Shown here one piece after another: positions 1 through 11,720 of a stretch of DNA of 64,000 nt (the first letter of the stretch is position 1; each line of letters begins with the position of its first letter). The stretch spans positions 37,634,867 through 37,698,866 of the forward strand of contig CAIIXF020000008.1 of the NCBI GenBank assembly GCA_903813345.2, in the 5' to 3' direction. The stretch is from Owenia fusiformis. Taxonomy: Eukaryota > Annelida > Polychaeta > Sabellida > Oweniidae. The translations under genes were made by a program, and so were the position numbers. The notes under the pieces were generated by a model. The model searched no databases and had not been told where the DNA came from. It was given only the letters and a program-made list of their open reading frames with translations.

Positions 1-870
1 ATTGTTACAATTAGCAATATTTAATATTTATTTGCTATTTTGATAAAGTATTTTGCTGACATCAGCATATTATATTTCGAATAAAGTTGACGTCTAAGTA
101 AGAGTAACACCCCAGTCACATTTCCAACGGCGACCGCGTGGTCTATCATTTCTGCGGCCAGTAACATTTCTACGTTCGCCGTGGAATTTCTGCGGTTGGA
201 TACTTTTGCAGTCACATTTCCTTCGGCAGCCGCACGGCGAGTTTTTGAATTTCTGTTGATTTTACGTTAATTCTTATTTTTATTTTATCCACATGAGTAC
301 AACATATAAATGTTGTTTGTAGTGTTAGGATGAAGTATCGAATAAAAAATGCAAGTGAAATATAAATTGCTGTGGTATCAGTTACGTTACATCAAAAAGT
401 ATACGTATTGTGTTGTGTTTATGACCTAAAACTGGCTTAAAAACTGTTTCCAAAAGTACATTACCCATCAAACCCTAAAGCAGACGCAAGCCAACGGTAA
501 ACCCGACTTGCGGCCACCGTAGGACCTTTCTGCGGTGTGGCAACGGCCTGTTGATTTCTTCGGGGACCGCAGAAATGAAAAATATTATAACTCCGAGTTA
601 TAATTTCTACGCCTTCCCTGCAGCCTGTAAAAATCGGCATACGCCGTACGGAGGCCGCAAGGCGAGCGAAGTTTTTCTACGCTCGCCGCAGAAATTCACC
701 GATTTAATAGATCTGCGTTCGACTTACGGCCGCTAAGTCCAACAATGCAAAGGAAATTGGACACAGTAAAGCATTTTAAAAATGCCTGTATTAAAAGTGA
801 GGGAAACAGCAGTGAAAGTGAGGCCCATCCTAGAAATTCTAACTACATCGATCATAAAATTAAAAACTTT
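1..870. other. No gene recognised
   Basis: The stretch is AT-rich with two GC-richer patches near 100-230 and 480-730 in which motifs such as CTGCGG and GCCGCA recur. The short open frames there have no recognisable domain, splice context or codon bias. I see no gene. Confidence 0.5.
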
Positions 871-873
871 ACT

Positions 874-1611
874 GACGTGTCGCAAAAAGGTGGCGCATTT
901 TTTTCTTAAGGGTATCGCGTGAATGTAACTTTGATTCCCCGGATTATATGAAGTTTTTAGATCAACTACACTCCGTTCACAATTCTTGCGCGTTCTTTTT
1001 TAAAAAAGAGTTTTTTACCAAAACATCTGGCAAATATCCCCTGTTGATACGTTACATTTTAAATTATTTTTCGTGTTTAAACGCTCATAACTCAAACAAT
1101 ATATGACTATTATACTTATTTTTCGTCTTGATAAAGGTAGATAGAAGTTTTATTTCAAAGGATGAATTTTAGTAAGCGTCCCATATTGTGACGTCATAGA
1201 GTTTAAAAATTAGAATCTGTTGACTGCGACCTTTTTTGCTCATTTTTGTGTTACCTTACCGCAAAAGTATTTGTTTTCTGTTGTATGTGGAAAAGTGGAG
1301 GACGAAAGGTTTTCAAAATTCATTAAAATAGGGGCTAATTTACGCCATTCGCCTATTTTCAAGCACATTAACACGTATATATATTTCACCTAAAATATAA
1401 ATTGATTCATGTTCTATGATGCTCCTAACCCATTGCTAATACATATGCGATATCAGAGTTATTCGCCTTAAATATTTTGAGATAGAGAGGCAAATGTGGA
1501 GGACGAAAGGATTTCCATATGTGTACATTTTTCTCAAAAAACGTCACATTCTGTGGTGTTAAAAAGTGAAAATGTGTAACAATACGTCCGCGAACTTTTT
1601 GCGACGTGTCA
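874..1611. mobile_element. Candidate short TIR element (MITE-like)
   Basis: A 16-bp end reading GACGTGTCGCAAAAAG at 874 returns inverted at the right end (about 1,596-1,611) with 14 of 16 matches. The interior is AT-rich, has no coding frame and contains a direct repeat of GTGGAGGACGAAAGG at about 1,297 and 1,497. I could not find a convincing target duplication, so this may be a chance inverted repeat. Confidence 0.35.
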
Positions 1612-2231
1612 CTTTAAAATGCCATACTTTTTTGTCCTTTACACCATGACATATTTAATAGAAACTATATCTGTTTTTAAGGCGAGGGCAAACATTCATA
1701 TGCTTAAAACTATATAGTGAATTAACTCTTAGTTAAATAATCTTTTAGCGCCTCCCTCAGAAAAATTGAGTGTAGTGAGTACTCAATAATGCGTCATAAA
1801 TAGAAATTGTCTGAACATTTCAGCTTGCGATGTACTTAAAACGCTACTTTATCTTTGAATTAAAATGATCTGTATCTTAGTTTATTAATACCTATCAATT
1901 ATCATAGGTATAAACATGAGTTTTTCTGTTATTTTTTATTGTTATTGTTATTTGTAAGTGTATTTACGATGTGCTTCATGTGAAATGTTCATAAACATTA
2001 GATATTCAAGATTCGAATGTGTATTACTCTCACCTTTGCCTACTTATTCCAAAGTATTATGTTCTCCTTTGTTAGTTGGTGGATATGTATCGATGCCGTT
2101 TGACAGACTGATCATTTATGAAAGTCAGATTGTTGAAAGTAAAAACTCGAACTACATTTTTATGTCGGAGCAAAACCGCTTCACTCCTCAAGCTGACGAC
2201 AGCGTAGTAATACCAGATTATGTAAAGCAAG
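1612..2231. other. No gene recognised
   Basis: AT-rich sequence with one 94-codon open frame at 1,958-2,242 that shows no recognisable domain. It ends inside the minisatellite that follows, so I do not call it a gene. Confidence 0.4.
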
Positions 2232-2556
2232 TATTACCATAGCGATAGTCAGTTCTACTACAATTGCAGCTTATGGTAAAAGTTTTGTTGGTCCAAACAA
2301 CAAGCTTAAAATTATTAGAAGTATACCTTACCGAAACGATAGTTGGGACTACTCTTTGCACATTATTGGTAAAGGTTTGTTGGTCCCGACAACAAAATTA
2401 ATTAAATTATGTATTATCGGTTCGATAGTCGGCACTACTATCATTTGCACATTATCGTTAAACACTAGTTGGTCAAGACAACAAGATTAATTGAAAATTA
2501 AATATGTTTTACCAGCGCGATAGTCAGGACTACTATCATGCGCACTATAAGGGTAA
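2232..2556. repeat. ~90-bp minisatellite, about 3.6 copies
   Basis: Units begin near 2,232, 2,322, 2,409 and 2,503. Each carries a CGATAGTC-like motif followed by a variant of ACTACTATC and then TTGGTC with CAACAA. Copies are diverged, suggesting an old array. It runs directly into the 21-bp array. Confidence 0.75.
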
Positions 2557-3350
2557 TCATATCATATCACTATGTTTCCAAATCATGTCACCATGTTCCC
2601 ATATCATATCACTATGTTCCCAAATCATATCACCATGTTCCTATATCATATCACCATGTCCCCATATCATATCACCATGTTCCGATATCATATCACTATG
2701 TTCCCATATCATATTTCCATGTTCCCATATCATATCACCATGTTCCAATATCATATCACTATGTTCCCATATCATATCACCATATCCAATCTTATATCAT
2801 GCAACCATGTCTCATACGTGTCATATCAACATGTCTCCCAACTTATATTTCGAATTTCAAGTCGCACCAATTCATAGCATCATGTCTCCCATGTCATATG
2901 ATCATGTTTCAACCATGTTACACCGCCATTCATTTCGTGTCAACATGTTCCAGTCATATCATATCACCACGTTCAACTCATGTCATAGCATCACATTTCA
3001 TTCATGTCATATTACCATGACTCCGAAGTAATATCGCAATGTCCCAACCATATCATATCACCAAATCGCACATGTCATATCACCATGCCCCACCCATATC
3101 ATAACACCACGTTTCACTGCTGTCGTATCATCATGTCCCTTATGTCATATCGATTACCATGTTCACGTCATATGATCATGTCCCCATACTAGTATGTCAT
3201 ATCACCACGTGCCTCTCATTACATATTGCCATGTCCATGTCATATGATCATGTCCCCATACTAGTATGTCATATCACCACGTGCCGCCCATTTCATATTA
3301 CCATGTCCATGTCGTATGATCATGTCCCATTATCATAACACCGTGTTCTT
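2557..3350. repeat. 21-bp minisatellite (CATATCATATCACCATGTTCC)-type array
   Basis: A 21-bp unit built on ATATCATATCACCATGTTCC is regular from about 2,557 to 2,800 and decays to about 3,350, where the words CATATCA and CATGTCC are still spaced irregularly. Because 21 is a multiple of three and the unit lacks stops in all three plus frames, overlapping open frames of 101 to 175 codons arise. These are by-products of the repeat and are not genes. Confidence 0.85.
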
Positions 3351-3410
3351 CCCATGTAGATATTTGATATGGGGAATATTACAAGGGTGATATCAATATT
3401 TCCCAAGAGG

Positions 3411-4577
3411 ATTCAGATTCAGATATTTATTACTATTTTGAAAATTATATATGACATTCAATACAACATGACGCTCTCAAGAGCATATATGTTGGTTTAA
3501 ACTGGACAGAAATGGGTCAGTGACGCCAACAGGTAAGACAAATAAAAATGGAGTGGAGAAATACCTGAGAATGACACTGGCCCAAGTCTGTTGGAAATCA
3601 TTTCAAAAATGTAAAAAATATTAACACTCGGGGACAGAGACACAGGACACGAGAACGGGTTATTGCTGCTTAGTTTATAATATGTATATATATAAGTTGA
3701 TAAGACAAAATGTGGCAGAGTACAGATTTTCAATAGTAAAGACATTTTCAAATCTTTAAAACTATAAAGGTATGTCATTTATTTTATTTTAGACTTAAAA
3801 ATTGAGAGTGAGGCTGCTTGTCGAATATGATGAGATATAGAATTCCAGATTTGCTGACCTTGCACTTTCAGTGAATAAAGGCCAATATTTGTTTTGAACT
3901 TGAAGGCATGGATATCATGTGAATGTCTCGTTTGATACCGATGAATGTCAACATTTAACGTAAAATAGTTTTCAAAAATCTTGCGGTGGACTAATATATT
4001 GTTATACCAGCAATAAACAAAAATTCCAACATTTAATTGATAGATGTCATGCACTGAAAGTATTCTAAATTGTTTGAAAAGTGGAGCCGAGTGCTCAAAC
4101 CTGTCTTTTCCTGCCATGAGACGAAGGTATGATTTTTGTAATTTGAGTAGTTTATCCAAAGCTGAATATGCTCCGGCCCAAATGATTGTGCAATAATTCA
4201 AGTAGGAATATATTAAAGAATTATAAATTGCTAACATACTTTTTATGTTTAGCAAGTATCTGCATTTGAATGAGATTCCAATGGTTCTAGATATTTTTCT
4301 TTCTACATTTTTTATGTGACTTTTCCAGTCAAGGAATTCATCAATTGTTACTCCCAAAAAATCTATTTCATGAACCCTTTCAATTTGTTTTCCATTTATA
4401 AATATTTCAATTTGTTGACAAATCTTTTTTCGTTTTTTGGAGAAGACGATGAATTTTGTTTTTGAATAGTTTAAAGAAAGGAGGTTTGCTTTAAACCAGT
4501 CATCAAGAGTAATGAGTTCCTGATTAACAGTATTTACAAGTCTAGTCAAATTATGGTCAGAAGCTAGAAGATTAGTG
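3411..4577 (-). mobile_element. LINE piece 3 of 3: C-terminal region and 3' UTR of a CR1/Jockey-like element
   Basis: Reading the minus strand from 4,577, an open frame of about 265 codons continues a reverse transcriptase downstream of the catalytic FADD box. It contains the thumb-like segment LNYSKTKFIVFSKK, the segment IDFLGVTIDEFLDWKSHIKN, and YLNYCTIIWAGAY, all usual after the palm in CR1/Jockey-group elements. The frame stops at about 3,779 after FKSKIK. Non-coding sequence then runs to a short CTGAAT repeat near 3,411, which I take as the 3' end. The upstream part of the same copy lies beyond a 4.4-kb insertion: the protein sequence ...FADDT from 9.0 kb continues as NLLASDHNLTRLVN here. 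The 3' limit is inferred. Confidence 0.85.
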
Positions 4578-4879
4578 CACTTGGTAAAATAGTTAAAATA
4601 ATATAGAATAAAATGTTTAATATACTGCTAAATAAGTTGCATTAAGAGAGAATCGTAGAGAATATTTTTTCCTGTATAATAGGCAGTTATTTCTTTTATT
4701 ATAGCGGAAAAAAATATATTACATATTTTTAAGAATTATTTTTGATTTAATCATATTATTCGTGTATTATTTAAAGGGAACAACATATAATACCATATAA
4801 TATAGAATAATATTCCTGTCAGGAGCAAATAATATGTTGGCATTTGCAATCAAAAACCGATTATACGCTGTTATTTTCA

Positions 4880-5392
4880 AGCCGTTAATCCCTAATTATT
4901 CAATTCCTATGAAATGAGTTTCATTCATACTGATAATTAATCCATTTGTTAGGGTTAATGGATTAATCTCTACAGCTGATGGCTCTTAATTCCACAAAAA
5001 TAATTTGCAAAATAAGTTTTTACATACACATTTGATTATATAATGTCCCTAATGTTATGATTAACATTGTGTTAAATTTTTGATTCAATCAATTAATTCA
5101 ATGTAAAGTTAATTTTTGAATTCTTAATTAATTGGTTTTCCTCGCATTTTTATTCCATTGTTTCTCTATCACATTAAGTTTATAGCAAACACCATTTAAA
5201 TCGATCCCTTCTTACACAGGTACAAACAACCACCTGTATTCACTTTGCCAACCGGAAAAACAGTCATGACACGGAACTGCTCAATATATTCAATAAACAC
5301 ATTACGCATTTTATACAGACCCTTAGCCAACAATACTTTCAAAATCATGTAGTTTTTCACCATTCACATACATTGACATTCCAGAGCAACAA
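4880..5392. repeat. Internal ~500-bp unit, copy 1
   Basis: Starts with TTAATCCCTAATTATTCAAT and passes through TGTCCCTAATGTTATGATTA and TTCACCATTCACAT before the next unit begins. It is one of four related direct copies within the CACTA-like element, with no coding content. Confidence 0.75.
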
Positions 5393-5940
5393 GCTTTAAT
5401 CCCTAATTATTCAATTTCCATGATTTGAGTTTTGTTCACACTGATAAATAATCTGTTTGTTAGAGTTAAGGGATTAATTTCTACAGCAGTTAGTTCTAAT
5501 TTCAACTGAAAAATGAATTGCGAATTTAGTTTTTCATATTTATTTGATTGTATAATGTCTCTTATGTTATGATTTACATTGTGTTAAAATTTGGATTTAA
5601 TTCATCCATTTAACAGAAAGTTAATTTTTAATCAATGGGTTTCCTCACATTTTTACTCCATTGGTTTTCCTCACAATTTAACTCAATTGTTTCTCTGTCA
5701 AATTAAGTTTACAACAAACAACACTTAAAGCCCCCTCTTACACAAACACCTTAAATCACTTCACAAACAACACAAAACATTTATGACACGAAACTGCAAT
5801 ATATCAGTACATTACAAATTTGGTATTGGTCCATGGCCAGGGAGGGGGGGGGGGTCGTTGGGTTCAAGTAAATCCCCTTCCCCCTTGCCAAAATTCTTTC
5901 AAAATCCTACATTTTTTACCAATCTGAGCACTGTTAAGTG
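5393..5940. repeat. Internal ~500-bp unit, copy 2
   Basis: Starts TTTAATCCCTAATTATTCAA and parallels copy 1 through the region around 5,900 (TTCTTTCAAAATCCTACA). It includes a poly-G run at about 5,842-5,853. The stretch to 6,510 is extra sequence between copies 2 and 3 and is not recognised. Confidence 0.75.
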
Positions 5941-6511
5941 ATTTTGTGCCAAAATTATCAATTGTGACCCCTTGGTTTGTTTTGAAAATTGATCCCCTGG
6001 GCTAAAACTTATTACGAGCCTGTAATACATTGGATGTATTGCTCCGATTTCTTCTGGCAAATCACGGATAATAAATTAGGAAACGTGCATTAGATTAACT
6101 GATACAAGTGGTCCATGCTAAAACAAAATTAAAACTTGTATTCTCTCACATTTCACAATTCATGTGTTTTCTGTTATCCATATAATATCTGAGATATACA
6201 TGTAAACCAGGGATATAAACAACAGATTAGTCCATGATGGAATACATTTGTTTCTACTACAATTGGACCATTTCTTTTAATTAAAGCTGGTTTTATTAAC
6301 CTTTCTTTGTTTTCCATTTCCAAATACATATTCAATATGTTTAGTTGTTTGATAATGAAAATAAAGAAGCGGGGACATTTTACATTTATTCTTAATGTTT
6401 CATCTGACAAAGCGATTATTATGCTTTGAGCAAATTGGTGCATGGTAGAATAAACTGATGTAAATAACATATTGGCATACGGTACATGTATGTCAGAGCA
6501 ATATGATAAGT

Positions 6512-6953
6512 AAAACTTTAATCCCCAATTATTCAATTTCTTTAATATGAGTTTCGTTAACACTGATACTAATCCGTTTGTTAGAGGCAATGGATTAATT
6601 TCCTACAGCCAACAGTTCTAAGTTTCACAAAAAATAATTCAAAAATTCAGTTTTTCATATTTATTTGATTGTATAATGTCCCTAATGTTATGATTAACAT
6701 TGTGTTAAAATTTGGATTAAATTGATTGACTCAACGGAAAGTTGATTTTTAATCAATGGATTTCCTCACATTTTCACTCCATTGTTTGTCAGCCATATTA
6801 AGTTTAAAAAGCTAAAAACATTCCGCATTTAATACAGGCCTGTGCCTAACGAATAACGATCCCCTCCCCTTGGCCAACAATTCTTTCAAAATCATGCAGA
6901 TTTTCATCATTCACATTCATGTATTGAATTCAGAGCAATATAAGTAATACTTT
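6512..6953. repeat. Internal ~500-bp unit, copy 3
   Basis: Starts ACTTTAATCCCCAATTATTC and keeps the same order of blocks to CAGAGCAATATAAGTAATAC, where the foldback element interrupts the array at the junction with copy 4. Confidence 0.75.
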
Positions 6954-7964
6954 CACACCCGGTGATCGTGAATATGGGACGGAGGGGGGGAGCAGGCAAT
7001 TTCCGCTAGAAAATTCAACAAATCTGGTAAAATTATTTTTTCAAGACAGAGTTTACGATTGAATTGCAAATTGAATAAGCGCACGGTATGATAAAATATG
7101 TTAGGTATTCTAGGATTATTTTTCAACCGATACTCTTTTAAGATATAAGATCTATTAAAAAAGGTGCAACGCAACCAACGTGCAAAAGTCAAAGTTTTTG
7201 CTATAAATCAAGCAACAATGGACTACACGACCTGTAATAAATACTTGTAAGTGATGTTATCATAACTAAATTAATGTCATTGCTGAATTTATAAAATAAG
7301 TTTCCATACGTAAAATAAAAAATAATCGAAAATAATTAAAATGGGACGGAGGGGGGGAGGGGACGGAGGGGGGGAGTAATAATTCTATAAAGTGAAACAA
7401 CTTCACACGAATTCTTGTATTTGAAAAATGAACTCATTAACTTAGTAAGAAACTGGATGATATACCCCTGGAGACTGAAAAATGGGGACAATTGGAGTAA
7501 AAGGACTTAAAGTCGCGAAACATCTCTAACCATGTCTTATATACATATTGCTCCCCCCCTCCGTCCCCTCCCCCCCTCCGTCCCAAATTCATTATTTTCG
7601 ATTATTTTTTATTTCACATATGGAAACTTATTTTATAAATTCAGCAATGACATTAATTTAGTTATGTTAACATCACTTCCAAGTATTTATTACAGGTCGT
7701 CCAGACCATTGTTGCTTGATTTATAGCAAAAACGTTGATTTGTGCCTGTTGATGGCATTGCGCCTTTTTTAATAGATCTCATACCTTAGATGCGTATCGT
7801 TTCAGAAAAAATCCCAGAAAACCTAACATATTCTACCATACCGTGTGCCTATCCATTTAGCAATTCAATAGTAAACTTTTTCTTGAAAAAATAAATCTTC
7901 AAGATTTGTTGAATTTCCTAGCAGAAATTGGCTGCTCCCCCCCTCCGTCCCATATTCACGTGTG
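6954..7964. mobile_element. 1,011-bp foldback element with G-rich arms
   Basis: Left arm about 6,954-7,376 and right arm about 7,547-7,964 are near inverted copies around a ~170-bp spacer. Outer ends read CACACCCGGTGATCGTGAAT (left) and CACACGTGAATATGGGACGG (right complement), followed by GGGACGGAGGGGGGGAG. The inner ends of both arms repeat the GGGACGGAGGGGGGGAG motif. ACTTT at 6,949-6,953 and 7,965-7,969 is a 5-bp target duplication. No transposase is visible. A third arm copy lies near 48.5 kb, so this is a dispersed family. Confidence 0.85.
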
Positions 7965-8300
7965 ACTTTAATCCCTAAGTTTTTTTCAATTTCTATGAGA
8001 TGAGTTTTGTTCACTGATTACTAATCTGTTTGTGAGAGTTAATCCGTTTGTTGGAGTTAATCGATTAATATCTAGAGCCGATTGTTCTAATTTCCACAAA
8101 AAAATAATAATTTGCAAATCAAATTATTCATATTTGTTTTATTGTATAGAATCCCTCTTTCTATGATTAACATTGTGTTAAAATTTGGATTGAATCGATT
8201 AACTCATTGGAAAGTTAATTTTTTGATTTTTAATTGATGACTTCTTCGCACTTTTACTCCATTGTTAACATTAATTTCAATCAAGTTAAATTTCTTTCTT
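7965..8300. repeat. Internal ~500-bp unit, copy 4 (partial)
   Basis: Starts ACTTTAATCCCTAAGTTTTT directly after the foldback element and keeps the blocks around CTATGATTAACATTGTG and AAAATTTGGATT. It ends earlier than the other copies and gives way to AT-rich DNA leading to the right end of the CACTA-like element. Confidence 0.7.
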
Positions 8301-8995
8301 CTAAACATTTATTTGTAAATATTTTTCAAATAGAAATATAACAATCAAAATAAAATAAGGGTGACATGTGTAAGTAATAGAGATGAGAAGGCCAGTAGAA
8401 CGGTTGATCCTATTAACCATACCATGCTGTGCATTCTTTGCTTTGTTTGGTTAAGTAATTAACCAGATGGATTGTACATCAAGTTGGACGAGAATAATCG
8501 AGTATAATATTTTTTAGAACCCAAATAATACAATATAATTTGATATACTCTGCTTAGATTGGAAAATACTAGAAAATAATATTTTTTAGAATGGAAAAAA
8601 TTCTATATAAACTGCAATCATCAGTTTGGATTGATAAATATGACCAAATAATATTTTAGAAAGACAGAATAAATATAAATTGGCGCAAATAATTCTAAAA
8701 AATAATATTATACTGGGAATAAAACATCCTGCTACATTTTCTTATTGAGATAATCGGATTTGGTAAATGTTTATATGTACAAATAATATATTTGGATCTC
8801 ACTTATTTCTAATTATATTATATTAATCTCTATATAATATAGTATATTATGCTGATTATATTTTTTTCCTTCATAATATAATATAATAATTACAATACTG
8901 AATGGAAATACTGTATTATTACGCATCTTTTTACACAAATAATTGAAAATAAAACATCTTTATATATATTATTTTATTGATTTCACCAAGTGGTG

Positions 8996-9490
8996 TCATC
9001 TGCAAATAAAACAGATTTAAGACTTTGTGACGCCGTGAACAGGTCATTAACATAAATGATAAATAAAAGTGGTCCCAAAACGGATCCCTGAGGGACTCCC
9101 TGGGAAACAGTTTGGGTGTCAGACAGGGCACCATCATAAGAAACAATTTGTTTACGATTTTGAAGATAGCTTTTAAAAAAGTTTTGTTCAACTTGTCCGA
9201 CACCATAGAAGTCAATTTTTTTTATGAGAATATCGTGGTTGATAGTGTCGAACGCTTTTGACAGGTCAAGGAAGATTCCAATGGAGTATTTATCATTTTC
9301 ATGAGCTGATCTTATATTTTCGACAAAGGTCAAAATTGCCATATATGTGGAGAAATGTTTTCGAAATCCAAATTGGTGTAAGTAAAATAATTTTGATTCT
9401 TCAAAGAAAGTGTATAATCGCTTATGGACAAGTTTCTCAATGAGCTTAGAAAATACAGACAAAATCGATATTGGCCTGTAATTTGTAAAA
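8996..9490 (-). mobile_element. LINE piece 2 of 3: reverse-transcriptase palm of a CR1/Jockey-like element
   Basis: On the minus strand from about 9,490 the frame reads FTNYRPISILSVFSKLIEK, then FGFRKHFSTYMAIL, the catalytic block GIFLDLSKAFDTINHDIL, GVPQGSVLGPLLFIIYVNDL and LFADDT. These are the reverse-transcriptase motifs of the CR1/Jockey group; the first aspartate (LDLSKAFD) and the FADD pair are intact. The frame is cut upstream by the 12.9-kb TIR element and downstream by the 4.4-kb CACTA-like element. Both cuts fall at points where the protein continues in the other pieces. Confidence 0.9.
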
Positions 9491-9783
9491 GACCATTCTC
9501 GATTTGGAGAACGAAGTTCGTCACTCTAATTGAGCGTTATCCCTGCTTCGGACAAATTTGATTTTTTTTACATATTATAGATTTGAATGTCTTCTTTTGA
9601 ATAGTCATAGTTTAATTTGGGTAATATTTCTAGATGATTTTTCATAAAAAAATACTAGTAAACCACCCAACGTCGCTTTTATGATTCGTACCACTTTTTT
9701 AACTTGATGTATTGGATATTTCCGTGGGTTGATTTGAAAAAAAAGACAAACAATGTATACATGAATATGTCATAAGCATATAG
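9491..9783. repeat. Left terminal inverted repeat of the 12.9-kb element
   Basis: Matches the complement of 22,140-22,432 with a few small indels. Similarity ends near the words CATAAGCATATAGTGAG here and CATGAGCATATCATGA in the other arm. Confidence 0.85.
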
Positions 9784-11520
9784 TGAGATAATTGTTACAT
9801 TAGGTTTGCTATAAGTGACTTTAAAACAAAAAAATAAAAAACATTAGTTCACGTGTTAAAGTCCCATTGACCATGACATCAAGGAAAATTGAGCTTTTTG
9901 TCATCAGACATCTTTATAGATGGAACTAGCTGTGTACTACATTTTTAAATACACTCACATTGTACATGTAGCTGTAATATCTAAGATGTTATTTTTATTG
10001 ATGAAAAGATTCTTACATTAAAATATCAATTGCAATAGTCACCTGTTTTTAACATCCCTTTGTCACTCATCCCTTAATTATCTCTGTGTATCTTAAACGT
10101 GTGTGATAACCCAACAGATTTACTTTCTTGTTTGCCCCTATTCAGTGATGTCAGTTCGATGTCTCACCACTGTTGGGTTTCACTTAATGTTGTTTATATA
10201 CTCACATACATGTTTAGATCGTTATTATCCACTAAAGTGTCCTATTCTAGTAATTTGTGGATATTGTTGGTCCCGTTCGTACTTTTGGCGTAATTCTCGA
10301 ATTATTCTTAGTTCCGTTCGTACTTTTGACGTAAAAAGGTCAAGGTTACTGTCGTAGTTTTCTGGTCTAAATTTCACCCTGTTTACTATGTTTTATCATT
10401 AATCTAGTAGGTTATGCACATAATACGTAAAATCAGCTCTCTATAGGTAGTTTAAACTTTGCAATCGGTCCCGTATTGGCGAAGTTATGGCCGTTTTTGT
10501 GGATTTACATAAGTTCGTAATTTATGTAGGGCGCTGCGCGTGCGCAGAAGACAGGTAGCCATCTTATGTTTTTCGAGTAAATCATTTGTGATTTGCTCCG
10601 CTATCTTCACTCAAAATGTCGCTATTGTTGACCGTCGAGGTGTCTAAACTGTCTCACGATTTACACCAGTAAGTCGTCCGTCCACATGAGGTGATTACAA
10701 CAGGATCTGCACGAAGTCTGACCCCCAAATCAGGCTTGAAGTTTGAGGTTCACCCCTCCCGCATGACTTGCAATTGTCAGCACGTCTGTCAAATGGCGAA
10801 CTACATACCACCAACAACCAACCACTCATATGCTGATGCAAATACCTCATGTGGATGGACACCCTACACCTAATTTCAAGCTGTAAGCACTCTATGTATC
10901 GAGTGTGACAAATTGGCAAGTATTACTTTTGGATTTGGATTTGACTTGTTAAAGCAAAAGCACATTGGAATTATTTGACCCATATTTGGTTTACATGGTT
11001 GATGATCAACATACCCAGTTTGATCATGTCAGTTTGCTTCATTGTTGATGATCAATACCCAAATTGATCATGTTTTGGTACACTGCAAACTACCCTGTGC
11101 AGCTGTATGTTACGTAATGTCTCGCTTGTATATAGTCGCCTTATGGAGTTCAAGTCTTACTGTTGGGCAACAGTTAGTGTCAGATAGATGATGGTGTTGA
11201 GTTAAACCCTAATGGAACCCTAGTTTATGGTCTAGCCTGATACTAGTTTTGAACTTGAACTGTTCTATTGTTTATCGATGGTTGGAGTGTCGGTTTTATC
11301 AGTTTATTGTATTGTTGCGTTAAGGTCGTACTATAATTTATATACTGTATGCATGTATGGCTTTCCCCAAAGCCACCCTAGGGAGATACAATTTGTTGCA
11401 CCCAATATTACCAAAGGGAATACAAGTTGTTGCACCCACCCTTATTTTGTGTCATGGAATATTATAAGTTGGTGATGTACTACTACCAACTTGGGTATAC
11501 AGTTTCACTCATGTTCATGA
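9784..11520. other. No gene recognised (interior of the 12.9-kb element)
   Basis: AT-rich, with only short open frames. It contains small local duplications, for example CGTTCGTACTTTTG twice at about 10,270 and 10,315 and TTGATGATCAA twice near 11,000 and 11,045. A palindromic GC-rich word CTGCGCGTGCGCAG at 10,534-10,547 resembles an NRF1 site, but no transcript start can be shown. Confidence 0.5.
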
Positions 11521-11524
11521 TTGA

Positions 11525-11720
11525 TCACTTACTACATAACATGCACCCACTTGTTACATAGCATGTACCCACATGATGTGTAATCGCACCCATATGTCAT
11601 GTAGCACGCGTCAGCATGTTTCATAGCAGGCGCCCACTTGTTGCGTGACATGTATATCCATGTCATGTGATTGCACCCACATGTTATATGACATTAATTT
11701 TCCTAGCATGTTACATACAG
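11525..11720. repeat. Degenerate ~27-bp tandem repeat
   Basis: Words built on ACATAGCATGTACCCAC, with variants GCACCCACTTGTTAC and TGCACCCACATGTTA, recur about every 27 bp. A related pair with GTTGCACCCA lies just upstream at 11,395-11,440. Copies are strongly diverged. Confidence 0.6.

Larger units (their letters stand above)
4578..8992. mobile_element. CACTA-like DNA transposon, non-autonomous, 4,415 bp
   Basis: Both ends begin CACTTGGT and share an imperfect inverted repeat of about 45 bp (left CACTTGGTAAAATAGTTAAA, right complement CACTTGGTGAAATCAATAAA). The element is flanked by GTG at 4,575-4,577 and 8,993-8,995, a 3-bp target duplication. Removing it and one GTG joins two halves of a LINE reverse transcriptase in frame. 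Ends starting CACT plus a 3-bp duplication are characteristic of the CACTA/EnSpm superfamily; I infer that class. The ends are AT-rich with many ATAATATT-type words. No transposase is visible, so it looks non-autonomous. The interior holds repeated ~500-bp units and a nested foldback element. Confidence 0.8.

Noticed and set aside
2504-3031. 175-, 160- and 101-codon overlapping plus-strand open frames
   Set aside because: They are generated by a 21-bp stop-free satellite in all three frames; the peptides are simple repeats.
10534-10547. CTGCGCGTGCGCAG as an NRF1-type promoter element
   Set aside because: A single palindromic GC word without a nearby exon or TATA/Inr context cannot support a promoter.
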